NCBI RefSeq assembly: GCF_900177675.1
Contig: NZ_FXWM01000001.1
Coordinates: 62,001-126,000 of the forward strand
From: Bacillus sp. OV166
GTDB taxonomy: Bacteria > Bacillota > Bacilli > Bacillales > Cytobacillaceae
Direction: 5' to 3'
DNA: 64,000 nucleotides
Made by a program: the position numbers and the translations under genes. Below the pieces are notes generated by a model. That model saw only the letters and a program-made list of their open reading frames with translations, ran no database searches and had not been told where the DNA came from. Below, one piece after another: positions 26,044 through 34,185 of the stretch (position 1 is its first letter; every line of letters starts with the position of its first letter).

Positions 26044-26499
26044 TTATCTGCTTGGCAATTTCACCACAGATGAAAACTGAACATTTGTCGTATGCGCAGT
26101 TTGGTGCTGAATGGTTTTGCCGTTACGAAGGGTTACATCAACACTGTTTGCGACCGAATGGCTTCCTGATGCCTGGATCACTTGGCTTGGCTCTGTAGTA
26201 GCAGCTGTTTGATCCACAGCACCACTTGCACTATTATCACCCAGGTCTACAGAAGTGGTACCTGTTTGAGTTGCTGTTGCAGGTCCTGAAGTATTGGCAG
26301 CTTGCACTTGTGCACCATTGGCGCTTCCTGCATTTACTCCACTTGAACTGTGACTAGTGGTAGACTGGATTCCGAAATACTTACTCCAAGATGGAGTAAC
26401 ACTTTGAGTTTGAGAAACCTCTGCAGCACTAGCGGCACTGCCTATACCTGCAGTTAATAATCCAACTGCCAATAAAGAACCTACGCTTTTTTTCAACAT
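26044..26499 (-). CDS. Small secreted Ser/Thr/Gln-rich protein
   Basis: A 151-residue exported protein of no recognised family. Signal peptide: MLKKSVGSLL plus a hydrophobic stretch ending SAASA-A (about residue 25). The mature part is Ser/Thr/Ala-rich with QTQ, QVQ and QTGTTSVDLGDNSASGAVDQ stretches, then a more regular end (SVDVTLRNGKTIQHQTAHTTNVQFSSVVKL). Start at ATG 26499 after GGAGGG, seven bases. It follows the Gln-ladder fibre gene on the same strand with only a modest hairpin between, so the two may share a transcript. It could be an accessory or capping subunit; that is inference. Confidence 0.7.
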   Translation of the reverse strand: MLKKSVGSLLAVGLLTAGIGSAASAAEVSQTQSVTPSWSKYFGIQSTTSHSSSGVNAGSANGAQVQAANTSGPATATQTGTTSVDLGDNSASGAVDQTAATTEPSQVIQASGSHSVANSVDVTLRNGKTIQHQTAHTTNVQFSSVVKLPSR

Positions 26500-26564
26500 A
26501 ACCAAACCCTCCAAAGTTTTCTATAATAATCAAGAAATAATGACTGCACCATTTTTTAACAGAA

Positions 26565-26595
26565 AGCTCCATCCAGCAAATTACCAGATGGAGCT
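26565..26595 (-). terminator. Hairpin between fibre gene and small secreted gene
   Basis: AGCTCCATC / GATGGAGCT stem with a 13-nt loop. The U-tract is broken (TTTCTGTTAAAAA), so it may be a partial terminator allowing read-through to the next gene. Confidence 0.55.
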
Positions 26596-26617
26596 GAATT
26601 CATTTTAAAGCTATAAA

Positions 26618-28414
26618 TTAATGTGCACTTTGCCCTTGAATGACAACTGAGCTAGAACCTTGAGTTTGGCTGATGTTAGCACCAACCGCAGTTGCTGTTT
26701 GGTTTTTAGTGCTGCTAGCAGCCTGTCTTTGTTTTGCACTACCAGAAGCAGCTTGTGCTTGTTGAGTAGTAGTTTCTGCTGCTTGAGTTTGATTATTATT
26801 TACCCCTGCAGTAGTAGCAGATTGGCTAGTAGCCTCAGCAGCTGCTTGGTCTTGTTCAACATTGCCTTCTCCAGCTTGAGTTTGAGTAGTTTCAGCTACT
26901 GCTACTTGAGCTTGGTCGTTAGCAACGCCTGTAGCATCAGCTTCCTGAGATGTAGAAGTAACGGCAGCTTGCTCTTGGTCCGCACCGCAGTCTGCTGCTT
27001 GAACTTGAGTTGTTTCAGTTGCTGCTACTTGAGCTTGGTCGTTAGCTACGCCTGTTGAAACAGCGACTTGAACTGTTTCATTACCAGAAGCTTGCTCTTG
27101 ATCAGTACCTAATGCACCAGCTTGTTCTTGAGCTGTTCCATTAGCTGATTCTTGAACTTGATCATTGGCTACACCAGTTGTATCAGCCACTTGGGTAGTA
27201 GCGTTTTCAGAACCTTGACCCTGGCTTGCACCGAAAGCTCCTTCTTGAGCTTGGGAAGTAGCATCCACTGATCCTTGAGCTTGGTTGTTATATTTTCCTT
27301 CAGCCCATGTATCTTGTTCTGTACTGTTAGCAGAACCTTGACCTTGAACTACGCCTACTCCAACGGCAGCTTGGTCTTGTTCAGTAACACCTACAGCAGC
27401 TTGAACTTGATCATTCTTTTTGCCATCGGCAACAGCATTTTGCACTGAATCATTTGCAGATCCTTGAGCTTGAAGAATGCCTGCACCAAGAGCTAATTGG
27501 TCTTGTTCAGTTACTGTTGCATTTACTTGGGCTTGATCATTTTTATACCCATAAGCGTCTTGATATTGTGATGAACTGTTAGCAGAACCTTGTAATTGAC
27601 CAATCAATAGGCCTCCTGCTGCTTGACCTTGAGAGCCAACATTAACGTTCGCTTGAGCTTGATCATTTTTGGCCCCAGTTGCCACTTGTGTTTGGTCTCC
27701 AACATTTGCAGAACCTTGAAGTTGACCGATAAGAGCACCTAATGCACCTTGAGCTTGTGCCCCTTTATTGACAGAAGCTTGACCTTGGCTGTTGCCAAAA
27801 CCACCCGCTGATTGATCTTGAACATTAGAATTTCCAGAGCCTTGACCCTGACCAATTAAAACACCCAATGCACCTTGAAGTTGAGCATTTTTATTCTTGC
27901 TAGATTGGTCTTGGTTATTAAAGGCACCGCTTGTATTTTGATATTGACCTGTCTCGCTGCCAGATCCTTGAGCTTGCAAAATTAGCGCGCCCAATGCACC
28001 TTGGCCTTGAAGTGAACTATCTTTAGAACTTTGTTTTTGTTTTGATTTAAAATCATAGGTTGCATTCTGATCTTGATAGGATAGTTTTGATGCCCCTTGA
28101 TTTTGGCTAATAAGGGCACCAGCTGCTCCTTGAAGTTGAACAGATGTTTTTGACGCCTTTTGTTTTTCCTTTGTTTTAAAGGAATGTGTAGCCGTTTGGA
28201 ATTGGCCTGTTGCATCACCAGCGCCTTGATTTTGCGATATAAATGTTCCTAACGCAACGCTAGCTCCATATTGGTTAGAATTGGCGACATGTTTTTGGTT
28301 TACACCAGAAGATGCAAAAGCAGAGGTAGAACCGAGTAAAGTTCCTGCAATTACACCTACGCTAACTACTTTCTTCATGTTCAGTACGTTTTTAATTTTC
28401 AAATAATTTTTCAC
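26618..28414 (-). CDS. Secreted Gln-ladder repeat protein (candidate amyloid/matrix fibre subunit)
   Basis: A 598-residue exported protein: signal peptide to about residue 34 (AFA-S), then thirteen tandem repeats of 41-42 residues to the C-terminus. Each repeat has QxQ pairs spaced 11, 10, 11 and 10 residues, as in QLQGALGVLIGQGQGSGN followed by another QxQ and NxQxQ. Gly, Ala, Asn and Ser fill the turns; charged residues are rare and Cys nearly absent. This periodic Q/N ladder is what stacked beta-arches of curli-type fibres show, though I recognise no named family. GTG start after GGAGG. Its own promoter region has SinR-like GTTCTTT sites. Fibre formation is inferred. Confidence 0.8.
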   Translation of the reverse strand: MKNYLKIKNVLNMKKVVSVGVIAGTLLGSTSAFASSGVNQKHVANSNQYGASVALGTFISQNQGAGDATGQFQTATHSFKTKEKQKASKTSVQLQGAAGALISQNQGASKLSYQDQNATYDFKSKQKQSSKDSSLQGQGALGALILQAQGSGSETGQYQNTSGAFNNQDQSSKNKNAQLQGALGVLIGQGQGSGNSNVQDQSAGGFGNSQGQASVNKGAQAQGALGALIGQLQGSANVGDQTQVATGAKNDQAQANVNVGSQGQAAGGLLIGQLQGSANSSSQYQDAYGYKNDQAQVNATVTEQDQLALGAGILQAQGSANDSVQNAVADGKKNDQVQAAVGVTEQDQAAVGVGVVQGQGSANSTEQDTWAEGKYNNQAQGSVDATSQAQEGAFGASQGQGSENATTQVADTTGVANDQVQESANGTAQEQAGALGTDQEQASGNETVQVAVSTGVANDQAQVAATETTQVQAADCGADQEQAAVTSTSQEADATGVANDQAQVAVAETTQTQAGEGNVEQDQAAAEATSQSATTAGVNNNQTQAAETTTQQAQAASGSAKQRQAASSTKNQTATAVGANISQTQGSSSVVIQGQSAH

Positions 28415-28513
28415 CTTTCATTCCTCCACTTTATAAATATTTGGAAATTTGTTTCCCACAATTAGTATACGACCTTCGTATGATGTAAGAAAAACCCCAT
28501 ATCCGGCCGTTTT

Positions 28514-28528
28514 TTCCTTATAAAGAAC
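28514..28528. promoter_or_regulatory. SinR-like operator, proximal to the fibre gene
   Basis: TTCCTTATAAAGAAC, whose complement is GTTCTTTATAAGGAA. It contains the SinR core GTTCTYT and is an inverted copy of the site at 28764-28779. It lies about 100 bp upstream of the fibre-gene start. Confidence 0.5.
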
Positions 28529-28587
28529 AATTTTCGTTCGTTATTAAGGTATATCTCTCTTTTTCTTTATTTTTCATTTTTTAAAAA

Positions 28588-28662
28588 GGCTCTCTCCAGG
28601 CGCGGGCGGTCCGGGGAGCCTCCTCGGCGCTAAGCTCCTGCCGCTCCAATCAACATGGCTAT
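28588..28662. repeat. Degenerate copy of a dispersed Bacillaceae intergenic repeat
   Basis: A GC-rich island in AT-rich DNA. On the minus strand it starts GTTGATTGGAGCGG and continues through GAGGAGGCTC and GCGCCTGGAG, which match my memory of a common GTTGATTGGAGCGG...GGAGCGGAAATCAAC intergenic element of Bacillaceae. Here it is partial, with one end missing. A shorter relative is at 58924-58970. Confidence 0.5.
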
Positions 28663-28763
28663 AAAATCAATAATGACCTCTAACACAGCCTTTAAAAAGA
28701 TAAAAATATAGCTAAACAAACTATAAATTTTTCCTGCTATAAAGTAATTAGAAATACCTTTTC

Positions 28764-28779
28764 GTTCTTTATAAGGAAC
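28764..28779. promoter_or_regulatory. SinR-like inverted-repeat operator, distal to the fibre gene
   Basis: GTTCTTTATAAGGAAC has the GTTC-N8-GAAC spacing of the inverted-repeat SinR operator at B. subtilis eps. The 15-bp core is repeated in inverse orientation at 28514-28528. Confidence 0.5.
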
Positions 28780-28810
28780 AACAATTGATTTTTCATTAGT
28801 CACATTTGGG

Positions 28811-28855
28811 TAAAAAAAATGAGCGTAAGATTGACAATGTCAATCTTACGCTCAT
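28811..28855 (-). terminator. Strong terminator of the LPITA surface-protein gene
   Basis: A 17-bp perfect stem (ATGAGCGTAAGATTGAC and complement) with a run of eight U on the minus strand. It separates the anchor gene from the fibre gene, so each is transcribed from its own promoter. Confidence 0.9.
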
Positions 28856-28905
28856 ATAGCATCCATTTTAAACTGGTAATCTTGTATTCTCTTTTGAAGG
28901 AACGG

Positions 28906-30645
28906 TTACACCCTTTTCCTCCTAATTAATACGAATACGGAGCCCGCTGTAACCAAAAGCAACCCAAAGATAAGGTAATTATAGGTATTTGAAGCTGTAA
29001 TCGGCAGTGAATTTGCCTTATCTGACACTGCAGCTGTATAAATTACATTTTCTGGTTTAGATTCAGCAGGTTTTTGTACTTCTGTTTCAGTGGTTGGAGA
29101 TGATACTTGCCCATTTTCAACTGGAGGTGAAGTTACTACATCTCCTCCATTACCGCTATCTTGTGGCGGATTTTCATTTTCCCCTGGAGGCGGTGTTACC
29201 GGGTCTCCTCCATTATCTCCGCCTTGTGGCGGATTTTCATTTTCTCCTGGAGGCGGTGTTACTGGATCTCCTCCATTATCTCCACCTGGTGGCGGCTTTT
29301 CATTTTCTCCTGGAGGTGGTGTTACTGGATCTCCTCCATTATCTCCGCCTTGTGGCGGATTTTCATTTTCTCCTGGAGGTGGTGTTACTGGATCTCCTCC
29401 ATTGTTTGAATCTGGCTTGTCATCATTATTAAACAAATTTACAAAAAATGTAATCCCTAAAAAACTGCTCATTGTTGTCTCAAAACTTTGTAATTCTTCA
29501 TTAAAATGAACCATTGCTGAATTTTCAACAACAAGATTTCCCCAATCAAATTGCTTCTCGTATTTATGTTGAGGTGCATCGCTGATTTCTGTACCATCTA
29601 ATTTAAACTGATGATAATACAAATCAACCAACTCATTATTTACGACGATTTCTTGGAAGACTTTTACCATACTGCTAACGGAATCCTTGACAATCTCAAC
29701 ATAGTTTCTGGTTGTTACACTCACTCCAGTTTCTACGATTTTCTTTAATGTATCGACCACTTTACTTTTGACTTCTGCTGTTTGGGTTTGTTCCACCTTT
29801 GCAGAACCAGAAGTGCTCAAATATTGATTTTGCAGGGCTTCTATTATGGTTTGCTGCTTCTGATCATCCACCTTTGTTTCAGAGGCGCTAAGCTGCTGTC
29901 TTTGGTTGATGCCCACTCCTGTTAACTGCTCCTGTAAGAAAACAGCTTGTTCTTCTGCGCTTATTGATTGTGACTGGCTTGTTGATGCATTCGTCCCTTG
30001 ATTTTGTGATAGAGGATCTCCTAAAGGTAAAGTGACCTCTTGAGTTTGACCAGATGTTACATCGATCTCTTGCTTTTGGTCTGCGTCTACTTTTCCAGAC
30101 GAAACACCTGATTGCAGTTGACCAGCCTCAATTTTAGTGATTTGGCTTTGGTCTAAGTCTCCATTTACATCACTATCAAGTTTGTCATTACAGGAAACAG
30201 ATGCACTGACGGATTGCTCTTGACAAACGGCATCATTCGCCATTTGGTTTTGGACAACCTCTGCCTCACCATTTACATCTTGTGATTGATTACCGTATGT
30301 ATCTGTTGATTGGTTCTGATCCATAGTATCTTCAGAAACGGCATCTTTCTGTTCACTTGTGGCAGGCTTATCTTGTCCTGCATCTGATGGTGCAACTTGA
30401 TCCTGCTCAGCCGTATTTTCATTTTGCTGTTCGGGTGATTCAATTGGTTCTTCTGCTAGTGTAGATGTCTGACTTAATTCGACATCTACAACTCCCTCCG
30501 GCGAATCTGATGGAATATTAGCCTCTGTGTACCCAGTACTGTCTGTATCAGCAGCAACAGTTTCTTCTGCAGCTGCATACCCAGCATGTAATCCCATTGT
30601 AGAGAATTGGAATAATAAAATAGCAAGAACGAGCTTTTTAAGCAT
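28906..30645 (-). CDS. Sortase-anchored surface protein with QxQ repeats (LPITA)
   Basis: A 579-residue wall protein. Signal peptide to about residue 25; a region (about 75-310) with QxQ pairs at alternating 10 and about 14 residues (DQNQ, NQSQ, QNQ, QEQ and so on), sharing the motif of the fibre protein; a globular part of about 110 residues of no known family; four 21-residue Pro repeats (GGDPVTPPPGENENPP); and a sorting signal LPITA (547-551), hydrophobic helix and RRKRV tail. LPxTA fits class D-type sortases; no sortase gene is in the window. Start at ATG 30645 after GGGAGG; the frame extends to 30741 without a site. Likely a wall anchor for the fibre (inferred). Confidence 0.82.
   Translation of the reverse strand: MLKKLVLAILLFQFSTMGLHAGYAAAEETVAADTDSTGYTEANIPSDSPEGVVDVELSQTSTLAEEPIESPEQQNENTAEQDQVAPSDAGQDKPATSEQKDAVSEDTMDQNQSTDTYGNQSQDVNGEAEVVQNQMANDAVCQEQSVSASVSCNDKLDSDVNGDLDQSQITKIEAGQLQSGVSSGKVDADQKQEIDVTSGQTQEVTLPLGDPLSQNQGTNASTSQSQSISAEEQAVFLQEQLTGVGINQRQQLSASETKVDDQKQQTIIEALQNQYLSTSGSAKVEQTQTAEVKSKVVDTLKKIVETGVSVTTRNYVEIVKDSVSSMVKVFQEIVVNNELVDLYYHQFKLDGTEISDAPQHKYEKQFDWGNLVVENSAMVHFNEELQSFETTMSSFLGITFFVNLFNNDDKPDSNNGGDPVTPPPGENENPPQGGDNGGDPVTPPPGENEKPPPGGDNGGDPVTPPPGENENPPQGGDNGGDPVTPPPGENENPPQDSGNGGDVVTSPPVENGQVSSPTTETEVQKPAESKPENVIYTAAVSDKANSLPITASNTYNYLIFGLLLVTAGSVFVLIRRKRV
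29150..29410. repeat. 63-bp coding tandem repeat (Pro-rich stalk)
   Basis: Four near-identical 63-bp units within the LPITA gene, encoding the Pro/Gly/Glu wall-spanning stalk. Such repeats change number by slippage. The open frames seen on the opposite strand here are reflections of the repeat. Confidence 0.85.
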
Positions 30646-30684
30646 CCTTTTCCCTCCCTTCAAATAAATTATATCGAACATTAA

Positions 30685-30751
30685 GTTCATTATATAGAAC
30701 AAAATATAAAAATAAAATCCCTGTTTTTTGTTGTTTTTCACTATAAAGAAC
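30685..30751. promoter_or_regulatory. SinR-like operators upstream of the LPITA gene
   Basis: GTTCATTATATAGAAC (30685-30700) is a GTTC-N8-GAAC palindrome; AAAGAAC (30745-30751) is an exact complement of GTTCTTT. On the minus strand the first is followed, about 21 bp on, by GTTCGATATAAT. Near-repeats of a 21-bp unit (ACGTnnTnTATAGTGAAA) extend to about 30790, and GTTCTAT occurs at 30830. The same motif family appears in front of the fibre gene and, by eye, only there in this window. Confidence 0.5.
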
Positions 30752-30849
30752 GTTTTTCTTTCACTATAATACGTTTTTCTTTCATTTTCTTATATTTTCA
30801 ATTTTTATAATCAATGGTTTAAAAGATAAGTTCTATATAAAACTTAAAA

Positions 30850-30864
30850 CGGTGTCAGGCACCG
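30850..30864. repeat. Short palindrome of a dispersed Bacillus-type repeat
   Basis: CGGTGTCAGGCACCG, an inverted repeat I associate with frequent intergenic GGTGTCAGGCACC elements in Bacillaceae. It lies in the gap between the LPITA gene and rluF. Confidence 0.4.
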
Positions 30865-30931
30865 AAGACTTGAAAAAAAGGCAGTAGTTGGGTATGGTAA
30901 ACTTACAATTCTCCACTTAAGGGTGTGTATC

Positions 30932-31639
30932 ATGCGTATTAATAAATTTATTAGCGAGTCTGGCAAGGCATCTAGAAGAGGAGCAGATAAGTTAATTAGT
31001 GAAGGAAGAGTTACGATTAATGGAAAAGTTGCGGTGATCGGGAGCCAGGTTGAGCCCGGGGATGATGTCCGTATTAGCGGCAGCCCGATTAAAGTGGCTA
31101 AAAACTATGTCTATATCGCTTTAAATAAACCCGTTGGGATTACCAGCACAACGGAAAGACATATAAAGGGAAATATCATTGATTTGGTCAATCATCCCTT
31201 ACGGATTTTCCATATTGGCCGTTTAGATAAAGAATCAGATGGATTAATTCTCTTAACGAATGATGGAGATATTGTTAACGAGATTTTGCGTGCCGAAAAT
31301 AGGCACGAAAAAGAATATATCGTGACAGTCGACAAACCGATCACACCTGAATTTTTAAAGAGAATGGCAGCGGGTGTGGAGATTCTAGATACAAAGACAT
31401 TACCATGTAAAGTAACGCAATTGTCTAAATATGTATTTCAAATCATCTTAACACAGGGTCTAAATCGGCAAATCCGCCGAATGTGTTCTGCCCTTGGCTA
31501 TGGAGTTGTCAGGTTGCAGCGGACGCGAATCATGAATATTCATTTAGGCAATCTACCGATCGGACAGTGGCGCGACCTATCTAAGAAAGAACGCAATCAA
31601 TTGTTTGCAGACTTAAACTATCAGCCGAAAGAATGGTAA
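30932..31639 (+). CDS. rluF: 23S rRNA pseudouridine(2604) synthase RluF
   Basis: RNA-modifying enzyme (235 aa) of the RsuA/RluB/E/F family. An S4 RNA-binding domain (about 1-60; [22 protein letters not shown]) is followed by the synthase domain with catalytic Asp in [19 protein letters not shown] and the family motif [25 protein letters not shown]. Length and the [10 protein letters not shown] segment fit RluF, which acts on 23S rRNA (and on a tRNA in E. coli). Start at ATG 30932 rather than GTG 30923 because AAGGGTG precedes it at normal distance. It is monocistronic. Confidence 0.85.
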   Translation: MRINKFISESGKASRRGADKLISEGRVTINGKVAVIGSQVEPGDDVRISGSPIKVAKNYVYIALNKPVGITSTTERHIKGNIIDLVNHPLRIFHIGRLDKESDGLILLTNDGDIVNEILRAENRHEKEYIVTVDKPITPEFLKRMAAGVEILDTKTLPCKVTQLSKYVFQIILTQGLNRQIRRMCSALGYGVVRLQRTRIMNIHLGNLPIGQWRDLSKKERNQLFADLNYQPKEW

Positions 31640-31683
31640 AATAGAATTATGTTTTTTAATTGGAAACCTTTGAGGTGGATCAT

Positions 31684-32223
31684 TTGGATATTGGATCGAA
31701 AATCCGTGCAATACGTAATAGAAAAAAAATCACCATTGCGCAAATGTGTGAGGGGACTGGACTTTCAAAGGGGTTTATCTCAAATGTCGAGAACAATAAC
31801 ACCTCACCATCGATTAGTACTTTGCAAACCATTGCAACCTTTCTTGGTATCCCTTTACCTTATTTATTATTAGAAAAGAAGCAGCATATGCGCGTCGTTC
31901 GAAAGGCTGAAAGGACTCACTCCACCTTTAACCATTTGAAGGTTGAGCATCTAACCTCCAAAGGTGGATTAAGAATGATGCTGGTCGAATTCCCTGCTGG
32001 TGCTTCCATGGGTGAATTAAATGCCCATGAAGGAGAAGAATGTCATTTGGTTTTGGAGGGAAAAGTCCTGGCCGAACAAGGCGAAGACTCAATGATCATT
32101 GACGAAGGCGATTCCTTCAGTTGGAACGCTAGTGTCCCGCATTTCGTAAAAAATATTGGTGATGGTAAAGCAGTTGTGTTAATTTCCATCTATTCTGATA
32201 GCGAACTAAATGACATTTTCTAA
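31684..32223 (+). CDS. XRE-family regulator with C-terminal cupin
   Basis: A transcription factor (179 aa) with an N-terminal helix-turn-helix (residues 1-60; MDIGSKIRAIRNRKKITIAQ, TGLSKGFISNVENNNTSPSI) and a cupin ligand-binding domain (about 95-175; HEGEECHLVLEGKV, IDEGDSFSWNASVPHFVKN). This PuuR/SutR-type architecture often controls polyamine or amino-acid catabolism. TTG 31684 is preferred: GAGGTG lies six bases upstream and the product starts MDIGSKI like relatives. An in-frame TTG at 31660 lacks a site. It is convergent with an amine oxidase gene. Confidence 0.82.
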   Translation: MDIGSKIRAIRNRKKITIAQMCEGTGLSKGFISNVENNNTSPSISTLQTIATFLGIPLPYLLLEKKQHMRVVRKAERTHSTFNHLKVEHLTSKGGLRMMLVEFPAGASMGELNAHEGEECHLVLEGKVLAEQGEDSMIIDEGDSFSWNASVPHFVKNIGDGKAVVLISIYSDSELNDIF

Positions 32224-32253
32224 ACACCGTTAGCTTTCCCTTAGAAATTCACA

Positions 32254-32309
32254 ATAAAAAAGGCTGACACATAGGAACAACAGATTCCATATTTGTCAGC
32301 ATTTTTTTT
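32254..32309. terminator. Bidirectional terminator
   Basis: GCTGACA ... TGTCAGC stem flanked by AAAAAAG on one side and a run of eight T on the other. It serves the XRE-cupin gene and the convergent amine oxidase. Confidence 0.85.
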
Positions 32310-33857
32310 CTAATCTACTTTTATATCATTGATTACTTCATGTGCTGCCCTCTCACCAGTCTCGACCGCCCCATTTAAATAACCAGGAAACTTAATCGAA
32401 GTGTGCTCACCGGCAAAGAGGATATTGCCTTCCCGCTCTCCCAAAATACCAGCAAATTTTGTATATTGGCCAACTTTCCAATAGGAATAGGCTCCTTTAG
32501 TCCATTGGTTACTTAGCCAATGTTCTACGGTTGCTAAACCATTCCATTTATTATTACTTCCAGGCAGTACTGGCTCAAGCTTGTCCAAAAGTTCTTTCGT
32601 CTTCTCTTCTAATTCTCGATCTGTGGAAGCAAGCAGTTGCGCCGCTGTTTCACCTCCTAGGAAGTTAACAAGAATTCCTGAATTACCTGGTTGAGATCGA
32701 GATGATTCAAAGGTCTGTTGATAGCCTGTATCCGCAAATGTTTCACCATTATTTCCAAGCACATTCCAGAACCGATTAACAAATTGTACATGAAGTTTTG
32801 TGTTTACCCCCATTCCGAGCTCTTCAATTGCTGTTTCCTTTAACGGACGAAATCTTGCATTCTCATAATCTATCGTTCTTAAAATACTAAAAGGGAGAGC
32901 AAGAATAACTTTATCGGCTATGACCTTCCATTCCTTTTCTTTATTTCGAAAAATAAGCGTTATTTTATTTTGAATGGACTGTTCAACCTTAATCAATTGG
33001 GCATTACATACGATTTGCCCCTGAAGTTTTTTTGCTAATAAAGCAGGGAGTTGGTCATTCCCTCCCCTTATATGAAAGCATTCATCTGAATCACCGTACA
33101 TTCGAAAGGGCTCATTTTGTGCAAACCCTAACATATAAAGTAGATTTAAGGCACTTTGCTGGTGAGCATCCGCTCCATTTTCAATGGAATAGGCAAGCGC
33201 TAGTAATTTACCAAATCTTGAATGGATGCCTTCTTGTACCGTCTCATTGATATAATCGACTATAGACATATGATCGAGTTCAAATCCTCGCTCAGTATAA
33301 CTATTATAAAGGGTCGTTTCACCCACTGCTTTCAGATCCTTTTGTAGTTTAGGGAGGATTTTTATAAAATCATTAGTTACTTCATCAAAGGAGTAAGGGC
33401 GTTGATCAAAAAAATAAAATGGTTTGGTGTTAACGGGTTCTGTCATGATTAAATTATCTAATTCTAATCCCAACTCTTTGGCGAGTTCTTGAATTTCGAT
33501 ATGGCAGGTATCTATTAATTCTCCGCCACGCTCGACAATTTGCTCGTCGTTGAAGTACCCTCTTCTTGTCCAACAACGTCCCCCAACCCGATCGGTCGCT
33601 TCATAAATAGTTGATGTGATCCCAGCCTGTTTAAGTCGATAAGCACTCGTGAGACCTGCCAATCCGGCTCCTACAATGACGATCCTAGGAGCAGCCTTTC
33701 CACCCTCATTCGTATAATTTTGTGGTGTAAGTAGAGCATTTTGTAAATTATTATTATCTAGCGTAATAGCTTGTCCAGTACTTAATGGTTTCTTCGTTTC
33801 AGTACCTGCCAACAAAAATGATTTCTGCAGTATACTTGCCAATGGCGTTCGTGCCAA
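32310..33857 (-). CDS. Flavin monoamine oxidase family protein
   Basis: FAD enzyme (515 aa) of the amine oxidase/L-amino-acid oxidase family, which oxidises amines or amino acids with release of H2O2 and ammonia. The Rossmann motif IVIVGAGLAGLTSAYRL is at about residue 58, followed by YEATDRVGGRCWT. The C-terminal FAD-binding segment LFAGEHTSIKFPGYLNGAVETGERAA is intact. The N-terminus (MARTPLASILQKSFLL) has no clear secretion signal. The start is TTG at 33857 with AAAGGGG upstream. It resembles B. subtilis YobN. Convergent to an XRE-cupin regulator that may control it. In the 328-bp gap beyond its start (33858-34185) I see nothing recognisable. Confidence 0.83.
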   Translation of the reverse strand: MARTPLASILQKSFLLAGTETKKPLSTGQAITLDNNNLQNALLTPQNYTNEGGKAAPRIVIVGAGLAGLTSAYRLKQAGITSTIYEATDRVGGRCWTRRGYFNDEQIVERGGELIDTCHIEIQELAKELGLELDNLIMTEPVNTKPFYFFDQRPYSFDEVTNDFIKILPKLQKDLKAVGETTLYNSYTERGFELDHMSIVDYINETVQEGIHSRFGKLLALAYSIENGADAHQQSALNLLYMLGFAQNEPFRMYGDSDECFHIRGGNDQLPALLAKKLQGQIVCNAQLIKVEQSIQNKITLIFRNKEKEWKVIADKVILALPFSILRTIDYENARFRPLKETAIEELGMGVNTKLHVQFVNRFWNVLGNNGETFADTGYQQTFESSRSQPGNSGILVNFLGGETAAQLLASTDRELEEKTKELLDKLEPVLPGSNNKWNGLATVEHWLSNQWTKGAYSYWKVGQYTKFAGILGEREGNILFAGEHTSIKFPGYLNGAVETGERAAHEVINDIKVD

Positions 33858-34185
33858 GAAAAACCAGCCCCTTTATGCAAAAATAAAACCATGCTAAATG
33901 ATCGATTAACTATCGTGTAATAGTAATTACCATTAAAATATGCATGGCCGGTTGATTTGCTTGAGGCAGGAAGCCTGTTTCCGGATTTATTTTTTTATCG
34001 CTACTTCGATATGGATGTAGCCGCTGCTGTTTAAAAATTGCCTATTACTAAACCCATGTGTCAAAATAGGGAAGAATAGGTAAAAATAGTTTCACTCATT
34101 CTGGTAATGTGGTTGGAAGAAATAGTCGAATATCCGCATTACCTATCGACATCGTTCGCCAAGTATAACAAATTGGAGGAAACAA

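Noticed and set aside
29090..29509. Plus-strand frames with Gly/Pro repeats opposite the LPITA gene
   Set aside because: They mirror the 63-bp repeat of the real gene, lack start signals, and the sense-strand protein has a complete surface-protein architecture.
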